From assembly GCA_009767595.1 (NCBI GenBank), contig VSDK01012581.1:166497-230496 (forward strand): DNA of 64,000 nucleotides, written 5' to 3'. This DNA is from Symbiodinium kawagutii (lineage: Eukaryota; Sar; Dinophyceae; Suessiales; Symbiodiniaceae). The notes beneath the pieces were generated by a model that saw only the letters and a program-made list of their open reading frames with translations, was not told the origin of the DNA and searched no databases. The translations under genes were made by a program, and so were the position numbers. How positions within the stretch are numbered: position 1 is the first letter of the stretch; each line of letters starts with the position of its first letter. Positions 36,654-49,022 of this stretch are shown one piece after another.

Positions 36654-37850
36654 GGATTGCTGATAATTAGTGGTTGATCGTAGCTCATCAGTGGTTTATT
36701 GGCGATTTGTCAAGTTAATTACGTAGTTTCTGAGTGGTTATCAATGATGGTTGGTTTTTGATAAACATTCATAAGCCACCAATTATTGAATTTGATAGCC
36801 ATTATCAACCAATGAATGCTTATCAAACAATGGTCGTATGATAAAGCGGGACAACTTGACAATGGTTAACAAATGGATTGATTCGATCCCCTATAGATCC
36901 CCTAAAGATCCCTTGTAAATTACCATATGTTTTTAATCATATTAAACAAATCTTTGAAAATATAATATCTTTGAAAATACATCTTAAAATAATTTCATCT
37001 TAGCAAAAATATCTTAACCAATTAGTTATTGATTAATCATTATTTTTTGTCTTTTAATTTTGGCGCGTCTTGCGCAAATGGGATTTCTGCTTCCAGAAGT
37101 CTTGGCCGGCGTCGGGCATTCGCCCAGGGCACAGGATCCTCAGTCATCTGACCCGTCAGCAACTGGTTTAAGGCGAGGTTCACTCACTGCAACGTTCCAA
37201 ATCACAGGATGTGATGAGTTACAACCATCTTCCTATCCATTTATTGACCATTGATCAGCCGTTTTGAAACCATTTAGGAACCGTTATTCAATCATCTGTC
37301 ACCATCGGTATTGCCGTAACCATTTGTTACTGTAACCATTAATAAAGCATTTAGGAACCATTGATTAACCACTTGTGAACCATTCATTAACCATTTAGAA
37401 CCATTTGCAATCAATCTACTACCCATGTATTTATGAGCCACTTATTAATAATTTATTGACCATTTAAGAACCACTTATTCATCATTTAGGAACCATTTAC
37501 CCTCTGGTAATCTAACATGATAATGGACAATCCACCATAAATGGATCAATTCAGGAACCATTTTGTAACCACTCATTGACCATTTATGTGGCTGTGGGTC
37601 AAAACCCTTAGTCCCCCTGGTTCCCCTATCATTAACCATTGTTTCCCTTATTATTACTGGTCATTATCCCCCATGAAATTGGTTGGTTAACTGCTTGACC
37701 CATGGCCATTTTTCTAAGCATTTCCTACCCACTTATGAGCCACTTATTCACCATGCATTGACCATTTATTAGCCCCTTGGAAACCATTTATGAACTACTT
37801 AGTTAAGCCTTCATTGCAACACCTTGCTGAATCGGCACCACCAGGGCGTC
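36654..37850. other. Phosphoesterase intron DNA, mostly CATTTAGGAACCATT words
   Basis: The island at 37060-37165 is open on both strands (minus reads MTEDPVPWANARRRPRLLEA) and could be an exon. The rest is word-repeat DNA and the family B element at 37589. Confidence 0.45.
37589..37709 (+). mobile_element. Family B inverted-repeat element
   Basis: Ends tggctgtgggtcaaaaccc and cttgacccatggcca, with core ggttcccctatcattaacca. Confidence 0.85.
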
Positions 37851-37854
37851 GCCG

Positions 37855-37935
37855 CTGAGCGCCGCTGACCTCTCTGGAGTCATTCATGGCCTGGCGATGG
37901 CGTCAGTGACGGCAGACTTTCGCCGCCTGTAGCCT
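37855..37935 (+). CDS. Exon-like plus-strand island
   Basis: The plus frame reads ASPLSAADLSGVIHGLAMAS and then VTADFRRL, with a possible donor gtagcc. The amphipathic helix is reminiscent of the helical repeats of organelle RNA-binding proteins, but one repeat is not enough to assign it. It lies antisense within the phosphoesterase locus. Confidence 0.25.
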
Positions 37936-38429
37936 CGGGTAGATGAACCTGGAACACTACTTAAAATGGATAGATTTTTTCCATTGTTAATGGAATATAC
38001 TTATGGTATTAACTTAAAATCCATTCATTGATTAAGGAATTCATCTATCATTTAGATGGCAGAATCCATAAATAGCCCTTGACAGTCATGAAAACATAGC
38101 AGGGAGGAATGGATAGATAGCCCTTGATATAGATGATTAACCTGGAAACTACAAAAATGCGCAAAGCAAAAATATATGTGGTGTGAATGTTCTACTTCTA
38201 GGTTGCTTTACCAGAGCGTAAATACATAAATAAATAAATATGTATATATATATATACATGTAATACATAATATGGTGTGCGAATATAGGTGATATTATGT
38301 GATGTTGATTATGTCAATCAAATTGACTATTTGATATTTTTTGACTATTTGACAATATGCTGATTATGTCAATCAAATAGTCAATCACTTCTTATGCGAT
38401 GAATACACTATTTGACAAGATGAATCTCT

Positions 38430-38590
38430 ATCATTCATGCGAGATCGACTTCGCGGCGGAAGTTCTTTGAAGATCACTCGCGGTATGACGCATGCCCCCA
38501 TGAAGATTATCCCCAAACATGGTGAGAAGCCCAACAGATTCATGATATTCAGAAAACTACCCCAACGGACAGTTCTCGTTGTCTTAACCG
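38430..38590 (-). CDS. Exon-like minus-strand island, unknown
   Basis: The minus frame reads FLNIMNLLGFSPCLGIIFMG and then CVIPRVIFKELPPRSRSR. The segment is hydrophobic then basic. It looks coding-like, but no family or clear splice sites were found. It lies between placed phosphoesterase exons, so it may be intronic. Confidence 0.25.
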
Positions 38591-39007
38591 TTATCAACAA
38601 GTTGATGATTTAGATTAATTGATCATGTTTTTTCCTGGCGTTGTCAGCATTAGCTACGACCAAAGTATGCAATTCGAACCACTGTGGCTAATTCTTATTG
38701 CCTTAATCCTTACTAAGCAACCCTTCGCAACCATCATGCAGCATCATCAATCACAATTGGCCATCACTTTACGACGATTCACCATCAATTGACCAGGAGC
38801 AAAGATCAGCATCTACAAAACCCATCATTAACAATCATCAAGTAATTTTCATCAATCATCAACCATCAACTAACCCTCATAAACTATCAACTAGTTAACT
38901 ATTATTAACCATGAACGAACGAAGCCTCATCAACCATCATTAGTCCCCATGATTGCCAATGGCCATGAATCAACACAATCAACCATCACTAGTAATCCTC
39001 AACTATT

Positions 39008-39128
39008 TGGCTGTGGGTCAAAACCCTTAGTCCCCCTGGTTCCCCTATTATTAACCATTGTTTCCCTTGTTATTGCTGGTCACTATACTCCCTGTTATGG
39101 TTGCTTAATATTGACCCAGCTCGCCATA
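39008..39128 (+). mobile_element. Family B inverted-repeat element
   Basis: Ends tggctgtgggtcaaaaccc and attgacccagctcgccata. The core is nearly identical to the copy at 37589. Confidence 0.85.
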
Positions 39129-39271
39129 TAGTTGGTATATATCCCCTATTGTTAGCATCCCCTATTTTTAACAAGCTAAACCAACCACTATGGCTATAAA
39201 CATATACTGATAGGGATATAACCAGCTAGGCTTCACCATTGGTTGGTTACGTCACTATGTAACCAACCAAC

Positions 39272-39335
39272 GGTTGCCATCAGGGCACAGCCGAGATACG
39301 TCAAAGATCTTGGCCAGGGCCAGGTTCCGCGCTGC
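39272..39335 (-). CDS. Metallophosphoesterase exon (64 bp, NLALAKIFDVSRL)
   Basis: Acceptor atgcgccag, then AARNLALAKIFDVSRL and CPDGN, with donor gttggt. SLA--FD--N is the family segment after C-x-W-P. The phase joins cleanly to exon 40836-40889. An alternative donor (gtgccc) lies 14 bases earlier. The exon that follows was not found. Confidence 0.65.
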
Positions 39336-40616
39336 CTGGCGCATGTGCAAGCCGTGGGACAGCGGTTTGGGGCTTGAGACTGGCTGGTGGATCATCACTG
39401 GTTATCACTGTTAATTGATACTGATGGTCATCACTGGTTATATGAGTAAAATTGGTTTATGACTTTCACTGATATAACATACTGATAGTGTTAAACATTC
39501 AACTTATGCAAATAGTAACTTGAACCGCTATCATTATCATTGAACATCATTAAGTGTATATTATGTAATTGTTAATGGTTAACAATGTCAATGGTGAACA
39601 ATGACTGATAATGCTAAACATTTCACTTGGGTTTTGATGGGTGATCGGCCACTAGTGAACCATCCTTTGCCATTCTTGGTCAGGACAATGGAGGCCTTGG
39701 TTTTTCTGGAACATCTACGGTGGAAACCCGAATGTTTTGACCACCAATCATAGGGGGATTCCACTTGTAGATATTCCCAGAAAAAAAAAGGTCTCAGGAT
39801 TTAGCTGTTACATGACAAAGGTTGGCAAAGAATGTTTGTTTCCTGGTGGTTAGTCATTCTTAATGATCAGTTAATGCTAGGAATGAGATGTTGGGTCATG
39901 GCTCCTATTGTTGGTGGACAAGGGTCATGGTCTATGATACCCAGTGATATCCAACAGCACCAAAACCAAGCAAACCACAACAGCCAAGCACTCGGCTCGT
40001 TGGTGCTTTCCTGACGTTCAAGAATAATAGTTTCGGTACTAGATGCCAGACGGTGTCTGGGTGTACCATGTGAATGACTGGGTTGTACGTAGCATACATA
40101 CATATTTGTTTGAACGCATGCAAGTTACAAAATAAGATTGCAGCAATGCACTGTGGCACAGCACTATACCCCGTACTCCAGTGATCTTGGGGAACTTTCC
40201 ACGGCCTCACCTGCCTACCCCACCTTTGGAAAGGTCCGGACCCACTGGTTCCCCGTGGCTATGTTCTGACCGTATCTTGGTCGATATAATAACTGCTGAG
40301 TAGCTGACATTCACTACCAGGAATCATCTACCATGACCTACAACCATTATATGGCTTTATAGGGGATTATATGATGATAATAGGGAATAAGAACCAACCA
40401 TAAGACCGATATGGGTGTTTCTCAATCCATAGGGGAACCCGAAAGCTATGGATGGTTTATTACTGTAACTGGTTAATTGATAAAGTTGATGATGTGGGGG
40501 CAACCATTGGCTAGTAACTATCGCAAATATAAAAATCTATAGCACCAATCAGCATTGTATTCTGTCAGCTCGGGCAACTCCAGCTCTTCACATCAGCCAT
40601 GACCACATACTACAAG

Positions 40617-40722
40617 GTGGGCCCCCAACCACTTATAAGTTGGGTTATAACCCTTATAACTGCTAATTAACCCTAGTTAGACGCTATAAACCAACTTTTA
40701 AGTGGTTGGGGGCCAACTTTGT
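40617..40722. repeat. Palindromic element (ggcccccaaccacttataag)
   Basis: Left arm ggcccccaaccacttataag, right arm tttaagtggttgggggcc. The inside has gggttataaccc, a word shared with the palindrome at 63833-63942. Confidence 0.8.
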
Positions 40723-40835
40723 AGGTACCTTTCGTTCGCTCGCTTGCTGCTGGGATGGGTTGGTTCATGTCACTGATAGCCATGGCGAACTCACTTGGAT
40801 GCTCGGTGGCACCCCACCCCGGTGCAGCCGCGCAC

Positions 40836-40889
40836 CGAAGCAGTGGCGCCAGTGCCGCTTGGCACCGGCGCGGGCCAGGAACACTCCAT
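40836..40889 (-). CDS. Metallophosphoesterase exon (54 bp, MECSWP)
   Basis: Eighteen codons in phase 0 at both ends: MECSWPAPVPSG then TGATAS. The acceptor is ggtgacgag and the donor gtgcgc. C-x-W-P is the conserved element after TDF in this phosphoesterase subfamily. The plus strand of the same island is also open but shows no family motif. Confidence 0.65.
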
Positions 40890-41439
40890 CTCGTCACCCA
40901 ACAACCTGCGACACCATGTAAAGCCATGAGTAACCAAGGACCACTAGTGGTTTCTGTTGGCTATACTAGCTATTTGTTGGTTACTATGGGTTAAAGTTTC
41001 TAACTGTTAGTTCTGATGTTGCTCATTCTTGGTTTATAAATTAGTACCAGTAGCTGTGATATAAGGAATCGATGATTATTGTGCTAAAAAAATCAAATTG
41101 TATCCGGTTCGGTTATGAGCTTTAAAACTATGCCTTGGTTACTAAACGACTAAATACTAGAACCATCTTTGCCAACCGTGGCCACTATCGAACCATTTAA
41201 CAGCTAAATCCTGGATTTTTTTCTGTAAAATCACCCCATCTAACAGCCAAATCCTGGATTTGTTTCGTGAAAAATCACCAGGAAAAAGCCTACAAAAAGG
41301 GTGGTTAAAACAGCCGGGCTTCCCAGGTCGATCTTCCCATCGCCACGGAGATCATGGCATCAACTGATCAACCTCCCAACAAAAAACCAAGGTTCGTCAT
41401 GGCTAATCAATGGCAATGTCATGTAATTGAATACCGTGT

Positions 41440-41561
41440 CTGGTTGGTGGTTTCAAGCCATATGAAAAAGTGTAGTCAACCAACCGTCTGATAATGATTT
41501 CATGTTACATGCTTACATATAATTGCTAGGAAAAATACACATGTTAAAGACCACCAACCAG
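41440..41561 (+). mobile_element. Family C inverted-repeat element
   Basis: Ends ctggttggtggtttcaagcc and gttaaagaccaccaaccag. Confidence 0.85.
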
Positions 41562-41833
41562 GTGTAATAATGGTTGATAACTTAGCTAAGAATACTTAAT
41601 AGTACAACACTTATATAAAACATCTTAATACCATGGAATAGTCCCTATATAATTGTTGTTTTGTAAAATTGATAAATTGGTAACACCTTAATATCAACAT
41701 AGTAGATAATACAATGGAATAATGCTTGATATTGGTGTCTCACCAGAACTGCTTTAGTAAGGCAGCGCCCATTTTCGGCTTGGAGCTTCGTCCTGCACCC
41801 GGGTGTAGTGAGGGGACCGCTGGCGGCAGTCGC

Positions 41834-41870
41834 GAAATCCGTTAGCAACTCGTGTGGACTACCGGCCCAG
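41834..41870 (-). CDS. Metallophosphoesterase exon (37 bp, LLTDF)
   Basis: Acceptor gagaacag, then one base and WAGSPHELLTDF, ending at a GC donor (gcgact). This matches the W-G-PP-E--TDF segment of the family, and joining it to the next exon gives TDF-MECSWP, the expected DF-x-x-C-x-W-P. A longer reading of the same frame to a GT donor (gtgaga) also exists, but it would break the match. Confidence 0.65.
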
Positions 41871-42204
41871 CTGTTCTCCTCTTATTTGGCTTAATTAAAA
41901 ATGTGTGAATGGTTGCTTGATGAGCTATGTTGATCCTATGTTGATGCTTTGTTTGGGTTTGTCGATGCTGCTCACTTGAGTGAAGTCTTGCAGTGTTGAT
42001 TCACACATGAGTGTTGAGTAGCATCTGTCATCCATTTCTGAAAAGTTCTCAACCAAAATCGCAGAATTTGAAAGGTATGCTGAATTTCTGATGAACAGTG
42101 AGAAATGCTCTTCGTTCCATAAGAAATGACAATTGTCAAACTAATGCTCTATACATTCCTTCCAATTCAAATATGCACGCACATATGTAAACATTTATAA
42201 TCAT

Positions 42205-42345
42205 GCGTAAATAAATAAATATGTATATATATATATATAAATATGTTGCCAAATATGACATATTGCATAAATCAAAAAATAAATATATAAAAATGCGTAA
42301 ATAAGTAAATAAATATGACATTTATATATATATATATAAAAGATA
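42205..42345 (+). repeat. AT-rich duplicated microsatellite
   Basis: Two related copies of atgcgtaaataaataaatat followed by (TA)n, near 42203 and 42291, about 88 bp apart. Confidence 0.7.
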
Positions 42346-42744
42346 GTCATATTATATTGTTCCAAACACGTGCCAATATAGATGACAGACACGTGACCCT
42401 GCATGCTGTCGCATTGGTCCATGGCTCCCCACGCCAGTCGCGAATGTCGACGACTGGGCCAGCTGGAGTCTGGCAGCTCAGGCCTCAGGCGATGACGGGA
42501 TCGCCCAGCGAGCCCACGGCCCTTCGATGCGCGGGCGAGTTGGGTCAGCCGCAGTTCACCAACCAACGGTGAAGCCTAGCTGGTTACATTACTATCATCA
42601 TATGGTTATAGCCATAGTGGTTATAGCTGGTTATCATAACTTGGTAATGTTAGAATAACAACCATAGTGGTTATAGCTGGTTTAATACTGGTTTAGCTGG
42701 TTAATAATAGGGGATGCTAACAATAGGGGATATATACCAACTAT

Positions 42745-42862
42745 ATGGCGAGCTGGGTCAAGATTAACCAACCAATAATGGGGGATAATAACCAACAAAA
42801 CTATAGCGAAAACTATGGTTAACGATAGGGGAACCAGGGGACTAAGGGTTTTGACCCAGAGC
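42745..42862 (-). mobile_element. Family B inverted-repeat element, reversed
   Basis: Reverse complement of family B: atggcgagctgggtcaag at the left and ggttttgacccagagc at the right. Confidence 0.8.
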
Positions 42863-43019
42863 GGTTTGAAACCAGGAAGTGGGCCAAAACACTATATCCC
42901 TTAACATTTGGGATTCTGATCGGTGGATATTCGTGCAAAAATGTGCACAGCTCAATTAGAAGCCATCATCCCCAGGCATGGTTGAAAATAAAAAGCATTT
43001 GAAACCGCTAAACATATGT

Positions 43020-43285
43020 CTGGTTGATGGCTTCAACCTCTATGAAAAATATTAGTCAACCATTTTTTTGACCTCCAGGTGATGCGAATCTCGAACACCA
43101 TCTGCATCACATTCCGTGAAGCAAACAAAACAAAATTGAAACACTGGGAGTCAGCTGAAGTCGACGCGAAGTGAGAACCAAATGAATGCCAAAACCGAAG
43201 GACGTGTGACCTGCCAATATTAGTCAATCAATCAACCATTTGTTCATACTAGTGAAGATTTAAAAATGTCAAAAACCACCAACCG
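43020..43285 (+). mobile_element. Family C element interrupted by an exon-like segment
   Basis: Left end ctggttgatggcttcaacct, right end gtcaaaaaccaccaaccggg. The two halves are separated by the 138-bp open segment 43073-43210. Confidence 0.65.
43073..43210 (-). CDS. Exon-like segment inside a family C element
   Basis: Acceptor attggcag and donor gtcaaa frame 138 bp that is open for 46 codons (contains SHVLRFWHSF and FEIRITWR). Both flanks are family C sequence. The words attagtcaa and caaccattt occur on each side, as if an element had been split around this piece. No protein family was recognised. Confidence 0.3.
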
Positions 43286-43604
43286 GGTTTGGTTCAGAGT
43301 GGGATTCATGGAATGTCATGATGTTCGTCCTCAACACCAGGATAATTCATGCTCCAGCCTGAATTTTCTTCCAGCGCACATTGATCATCCAGAACAGCTA
43401 CCCCTCCCGCGGCTACGGGTCAGCGACCTCAATAAACATCTCAGTAAAGCTACTGAAATCAGTGCCCGAAGAAACAGTTGTAATCCGTCATCACGTGGTC
43501 ACGCGGTTGATGGCTGCAACCCTCTAAGTTTGACCTGGTAACGGATCACCACCATTGCCTTGTGAGCATTGCTGACGACATGCAGTTCCTCCTCGTCCTG
43601 AGAC

Positions 43605-43660
43605 CTCCGACTCTTGATCAAATTCCTCAGTGTGATGAATCGGAGGAAACTTGAAGCTGC
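43605..43660 (-). CDS. Tentative phosphoesterase exon (HHTEEFDQESE)
   Basis: Acceptor atcaag sits at the end of a family C element. The frame reads SFKFPPIHHTEEFDQESE with donor gtctca. HH..FDxE resembles the SWHHxxFDxEPD segment that precedes the DF-C-WP part in this family. Its phase does not fit exon 41834-41870 directly, so another exon would be needed in between. A second frame is open here too, ending in a phase that allows the same donor. Confidence 0.35.
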
Positions 43661-43669
43661 CTTGATCGA

Positions 43670-43769
43670 GTTGGTGGTTGAACGACCCCTATGAAACATA
43701 TTAGTCAGCCAACCAACCATATTTGTTAATACATGGGGAAAAAAACATGTTAATCAAACCACCACCCCG
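43670..43769 (+). mobile_element. Family C inverted-repeat element
   Basis: Left end gttggtggttgaacgacccc, right end gttaatcaaaccaccaccc. Its left edge abuts the tentative exon 43605-43660. Confidence 0.75.
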
Positions 43770-43961
43770 TGATCCTTCTTCAGTGTGGCTTCCAATTTAG
43801 TGGATTCTAGCGGATCTTTATCCTTGATGATCCCCAGGAGCCTGGATTCCAATGTGATCCGAGGATGGATTATGGATTATCAAGCTCGCCGTGTACATCT
43901 GCCGGTATATTCAACTAGTGGCAACAACTGAATCAACCAGTTTACTGTTCAGGGTTCATCA

Positions 43962-43963
43962 TG

Positions 43964-43999
<36 letters not shown>

Positions 44000-44070
44000 G
44001 GTTGTGGTTGTGGTTGTGGTTGTGGTTGTGGTTGTGGTTGTGGTTGTTGTTGTTGTTGTTGTTGTTGTTA
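43962..44070 (+). repeat. Compound (GTT)n-(GTGGTT)n-(GTT)n microsatellite
   Basis: A block of nine GTGGTT units lies between two clean GTT runs, suggesting a G change in one unit followed by expansion of the new 6-bp unit. Confidence 0.95.
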
Positions 44071-44214
44071 ATGATGCTACAATTGCTGTTGCTAACATAT
44101 ATCAAACGAGGATCATCATAATCACTATCAATCAACCACTGTTCTTCTCCAGGGGTGATGGGCCAACAACAAACAGGAAAAGGGAATGGACTAACCACAA
44201 AATGGAAGCAATCC

Positions 44215-44338
44215 GGTGGTTTCTAAAGGCATAGGGAACCCTAAAATTATGGTTGGTTTATTAGTAGAAATGACGAATATATATATATATATATATAAAG
44301 AATGATTGGGGGGTGCCCTTATTAGCTAAGCAACACCC
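44215..44338. mobile_element. Family A element with (TA)n in the core
   Basis: Left arm ggtggtttcta and core gttggtttattagtagaaat, then a (TA)n run inside the element and an eroded right arm. Confidence 0.55.
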
Positions 44339-44420
44339 TTCTCTGAGCTAGGAAAGAACATGGGTATCAAGTTGGGGCTCAAGCTTCCGGGGTGAACGGC
44401 TGGTCGATCATTAATAGCTA

Positions 44421-44529
44421 CTGGTTGGTGGTGCTTCACCAGCCCGTCATGCAAAACATATGCCCAAGTCAACCAACCAAGCATTTGTCAATGTTAGGGG
44501 AAAAAAATTGGTTGAAACCACTAACCAGA
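44421..44529 (+). mobile_element. Family C inverted-repeat element
   Basis: Ends ctggttggtggtgcttcacc and ggttgaaaccactaaccag. Confidence 0.8.
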
Positions 44530-45684
44530 TTAACACTAAACCCGAATTACACTACTCCTGGCATTGGACAGCGTGCTCTTTCAAAAGGGACTGGGAAGTG
44601 CATTTCTGGGGAGGTTGCGGTCTCTGTTCCCTGCATGGCGATGCAATCTCTACTAGCCATTAACCATTCCAGCCATCACTAACCAGTACTCATGACCCGC
44701 AACATGGATATCTATTAGTTTCTCGGTTGCCAACACAAAAAAAGGAGTAGGCAACACGTGTGAGACAAACATTTAAAAACAGAGTGCCTCCAAAACGGTT
44801 GTTTCCCTACCGAATTCATGGTTGAGGAGTGTGGAGTTACTATGGATACACTGATACTCTCATATCTAAAACCGATGGTGCCCTTAAGCTCAAACATTTT
44901 GGAAACCACCAAATTTGTGGGTGCCACCCATCTTAGGACACCCAAACGGGTATTCACCATCCAAAATGTCCACCCAACTACTCTTTTGCCTACATTTGGG
45001 GTGTTAGCGGACCAGGAGAGGCAACAACAAGAACAAGAACAACATCATATCCTTCTTGTTGTTAAGTCTTGATGGTATTTTAAAAAATGGTTAACCGATA
45101 CAAAATATAACAATTTCATAACTAGCACTCGTTTATTGCGTTTGGCAAGTACTGGTAATTGTGCATCAAATAGCCTCCATTTATTCACAATGAATGGGTG
45201 TTTCTCAGAACAGGGGTACCCCAAATCATCCTCTAAAAACCAGAGCTTGAGAAACCAGAAAATAACCATCATGAAGTAAACATCCACCACCAACAGGAAC
45301 TCCCTTCGCACCGCCAAGATGCTGGATGATACCACGACAGCAAAGGTATGATCAACAGATTTTCCTGTGGCCAGCAGTCTTGCGCAGCAATTGGGAGGAA
45401 TCCTGGGGCCCTAGGGGTAGGGGCTGATCATCTAATTTGAGCGTCTTGTAAACAGCTGGATCTCCAATTTTCAGTTGTTTTTCGTTGGTAATGCTAGTCT
45501 GGATGTGCTGCCGGTGCGTTTTGACTGCAGGCGCAAGGTTTTGTGTGTGTGTGTGTGTTTTCGTTTCTCGGCCAAGTGAGCGAATGGCTGACGAGCATGT
45601 ATGTGCTTATCGTTATTGACATCATTAACAGCAACATTCATATAAAGATCAACTTCAACACTAACCACAGTCGTCGACATCATC

Positions 45685-45687
<3 letters not shown>

Positions 45688-45739
<52 letters not shown>

Positions 45740-45740
45740 G
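45688..45740 (+). repeat. (ATC)n microsatellite
   Basis: About 16 clean ATC units. Poly-His or poly-Met reading frames over it are artefacts. Confidence 0.95.
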
Positions 45741-45964
45741 GATTGTTACCACGGTCATGTTCAGGACAGGCGGCTTAAACTTTTTCCTGTCCGAAGGCTG
45801 TGCCTTGATGCTACCCGCCAGTGATTTTTGTGTTCACGAGCTAGCCGTTGGGGACCTTGGCTGTTACGACGCCACAAATGGCGAGTTCTCTTGTCCAGCT
45901 GTGAGGCTTGTCTATAGAACTTTGTATCGTGGCTGACGCCTTTCAGGCGTGGCTGCAGATGGGC

Positions 45965-46105
45965 CCCCGCTTTCGCGCACCGTCCGGTGCCACGACCTGC
46001 CCTTTGAGGCCCTGCCAGAGTAAGGTCATTCCGGACATGGTCTCTGGCCATGAGCCTCTCTTGCCATCGCTAAGTTTCAAATCCAAGCTATGCGCTGTCC
46101 TTCGA
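45965..46105 (-). CDS. Exon-like minus-strand island, unknown
   Basis: The minus frame contains SLDLKLSDGKRGSWPETM and then MTLLWQGLKGQVVAPDG before a stop. A possible donor (gtcgtg) follows LKGQ. No family was recognised. It lies inside the phosphoesterase locus, so it may be an exon or only intronic sequence that happens to be open. Confidence 0.3.
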
Positions 46106-46466
46106 CAATAGTAACCGCATCATCCAAACCTGTTGCTATGAAATGTCAAAACAACACGTAGGAACCAACTCCAAAGTCAAAATATCTGTGAAGCGGTGGT
46201 GTATTCATTAATCAAATTCTTGACCTACAGTCGACAGTCCGAACAAGTTTTAACCAGAAAAAACCAAGAAACGCACACATACACACATAATCAATGAAGG
46301 GGGATTGCCGCGATCCCACAACATTTGGTCGCGAGGTCTGCTTCCCTTGGTTGATATTGCCAGAATGGCTTATGGTAAACCCATGGTACACCGTGGAGAC
46401 CGGCCAAGAGAAACCCAAAACTCATGAAACACAGCGTTTTTTGACCTGCTTTGACAGTACTTTGTT

Positions 46467-46576
46467 GTGGGTTTCTCAAGCCATAACCCCTAAAATGGTT
46501 GGCTCACTCCTATATAATTAGACATGTTTATTCAACTGGATGATTTGGGGAGTTTTTCTATGACTTAAGAAACCAC
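46467..46576. mobile_element. Family A hairpin element
   Basis: Arms gtgggtttctcaagccataa and tatgacttaagaaaccacc, core atttggggag. This sub-type has CAAGCCATA instead of CAAAATAGG. Confidence 0.75.
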
Positions 46577-46599
46577 CAAATGGAAATGGATGGTCCAAC

Positions 46600-46755
46600 C
46601 ACACGGTTGCCTCCCACACTAGCATCGCAAAGGTGCCTCCCGAAATCTGACGGGAGACGTCCAGACCTTCACGCAGCCATGGCAACCCCCAGTCATGCGG
46701 ATGCACGTACTGGAAACCCAGGACATCATCGAATGCCCTTGGGCATTGCTGTGGA
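46600..46755 (-). CDS. Exon-like minus-strand island
   Basis: Two minus-strand frames are open. One reads FDDVLGFQYVHPHDWGLPW and the other contains VWTSPVRFRE. The second resembles the TxP strand that follows the LC..LGV helix in the phosphoesterase family. Neither frame has been joined to a neighbour with matching phase. The island lies just beyond a family A hairpin. Confidence 0.35.
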
Positions 46756-48121
46756 TAATTTTGAGATACAGACTATACTGCTAGACGCTGCTACTATCCC
46801 CAAAAACGACTAAAAACAAAAGAGAATGGCTATCAAGAGCCATGAAAAACTCTTCAGCTCCCACATCCTATGACATTGATTCAAAAGCACATCCCCCCAA
46901 AGGAAAAACATTCAGTCCATCCTGCAATCAACCGCCGGGTGCTATTGATGTTTGGCGCCGGACTCAACAGCTGCATGGCTGACACATGTTGACCATCCAA
47001 GATATCTAATGGTAACTGGCTGATGGCTGACAATAAGGTATACCGTACCAGCAAGACTTTGACAATACTATAGTAAGAGTCAATATATTGACTTTTCATT
47101 ACAATGATAAGCTATCTCATGTAGGTATACCTCAGCTCTGTGGCTATGGGTCAAGGGTCAATACTAATCAACCAACAAACACGTGAACATTCTCAGAGTA
47201 GGACGGACGACTGGTCATCACCAGGGGATGTTGAATGCACTAGGGGTACAGGGGCCCTTGACCCGTACCCAAATATGGAAACCATCAATCAAGCAACGTT
47301 AGCCTCCTCCAGTCAACCATCAAGAAACCATCATTAGCCACCAATTAACCGTCCATTCACCATCAAGAGTCATCAAACAAACATCAAGTAACCATCAGTA
47401 ACCATCCGCTAATGATATACTGACCACTATTAATCATCCATGGTCAGGAAGTTTTTTTTTCAGTGAAGTTGCTGTTCAACTACCTGGTGGACGGCTGCTT
47501 TAGATTCCCCCCTGCGCTCAACATTGCACCATTCTCACACCCAAGTGGTGGTTTCTCAAGCCATAGGGGTACCCTCAAATTACCTATGGTTGTGAAACAT
47601 TTACAGTCATAATAAACCAACCATTATAGTTGGTATATTCATGTATATCCCCTATTCTAGGTTAACATCCCCTTGTGAATAACCATTGTTAACCACTAAT
47701 AAACCAACCATTTTTGAGGTTCCCAACTTACCAACTGATCAAGCACAGCCCCAAAAAACCAGCGCCCATGACTGAGGTACCTCAAGACGAGCGCATTCCT
47801 CGAGCAACCTGAATGCTGAAACACCAAGTTTGGAATGCTGAAGCTGTGCTTGGTCGGTTGGTTGACAACGAACAGTAAATGGCAGTAAATGGTGTCTTTT
47901 TTAGCTATAGGGGTGCCCCTGAATCATCCCATGTCAATCATTGTTGATTCATAAACCGACCATGATTTGGGTCCCATATTTCGAGAAAACAACACATTGG
48001 GAAGAGATGATAGCCAACAAGCATCAAATCGTTGTTGGGACTGTACTTGAAGCACACCGACAACCGATGGCCTTTCTCCTCTAGATGATCAGTGAGAGCT
48101 AGGGCCAAGACAGAAAAATAA

Positions 48122-48219
48122 CTGGTTGGTGGTTTCAACCCGTATGAAAAATACTAGTCCACAAACTATTTGCTAATAATTGCTAGGGAAAACAAAACAT
48201 GTTAAAAAGCACCATCCAG
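48122..48219 (+). mobile_element. Family C inverted-repeat element
   Basis: Ends ctggttggtggtttcaaccc and gttaaaaagcaccatccag. Core atgaaaaatactagtcc. Confidence 0.85.
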
Positions 48220-48831
48220 ATAAGTAAGAGTAATGTAATAGCAGGGTCAAAGTCTGGGATCAACAGCCCAGGATTGATTCACTGGTACCAACTTTGCATG
48301 TATAGTTCATATGTTTTGCCCATAAATCTAATCATCATTGCTTATCACACCATTGTTGATTGGCTAGATTGACCATGCTAAATGTGTCTAAATTTGTAAT
48401 TTTGCTTTTAACACTTTTTGATCTAGCCTGGCCTCAAACGGTGTACGCTCAGAGCTGGTAGTTTCCTTCGCCGATGCCAAAAGTTGTTTGAAATTGGCTG
48501 TTTCCTCCGATAGAAAAAGATGGGGGATGGTTCCGGTGTTTGGGGGTAATAAGCCTCGATGGATATGGGTTTGTCCATAAATGGTGGTACCTCTTAACCA
48601 AGCCATAATGATCATTATCAATAGCAGTTTTGGTGGTAAACCATTAATGGACCAAACATGACAAAACCAGAAAAAAGCAACCATAAGCAACTAGCATCTG
48701 GTTTCACCACTCCCTGTAGCTCTAAATCGCTCCCCCTTTAAAGGGATTTGGGGATACCCCTGGCGACCCTCATCGCTCCCTGAGAATCACCAGCTAGGCA
48801 ATGATGTTGGTGCTCAAGCCTTCACGCACCT

Positions 48832-49022
48832 CCAAGTTGCAGCTCGTGACGCTTCAGAATCGACCAGGCAGGGTTTGAAACCATGTGGCCGGGGCACCCC
48901 AGAGTTTGTGGCCTCGCAATCCGCCACAGGTCAGTACCCACCTGGAATCTGATGATCACTGGATGGGTTCTCGCCAAGGCCACCAGGGGCAGTTCTTGCC
49001 ATAGACATGGACCGACCAAGCA
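48832..49022 (-). CDS. Exon-like minus-strand island, possible phosphoesterase middle exon
   Basis: About 64 codons stay open on the minus strand, ending SILKRHELQLGG before gcgtga or gtgcgt. SILKxHEL resembles the helix that usually follows the GNHD motif, and the position between GNHD and SHFLP is right. The exon start and phase were not fixed. The island (GC near 57%) stands out from its AT-rich surroundings. Confidence 0.35.
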
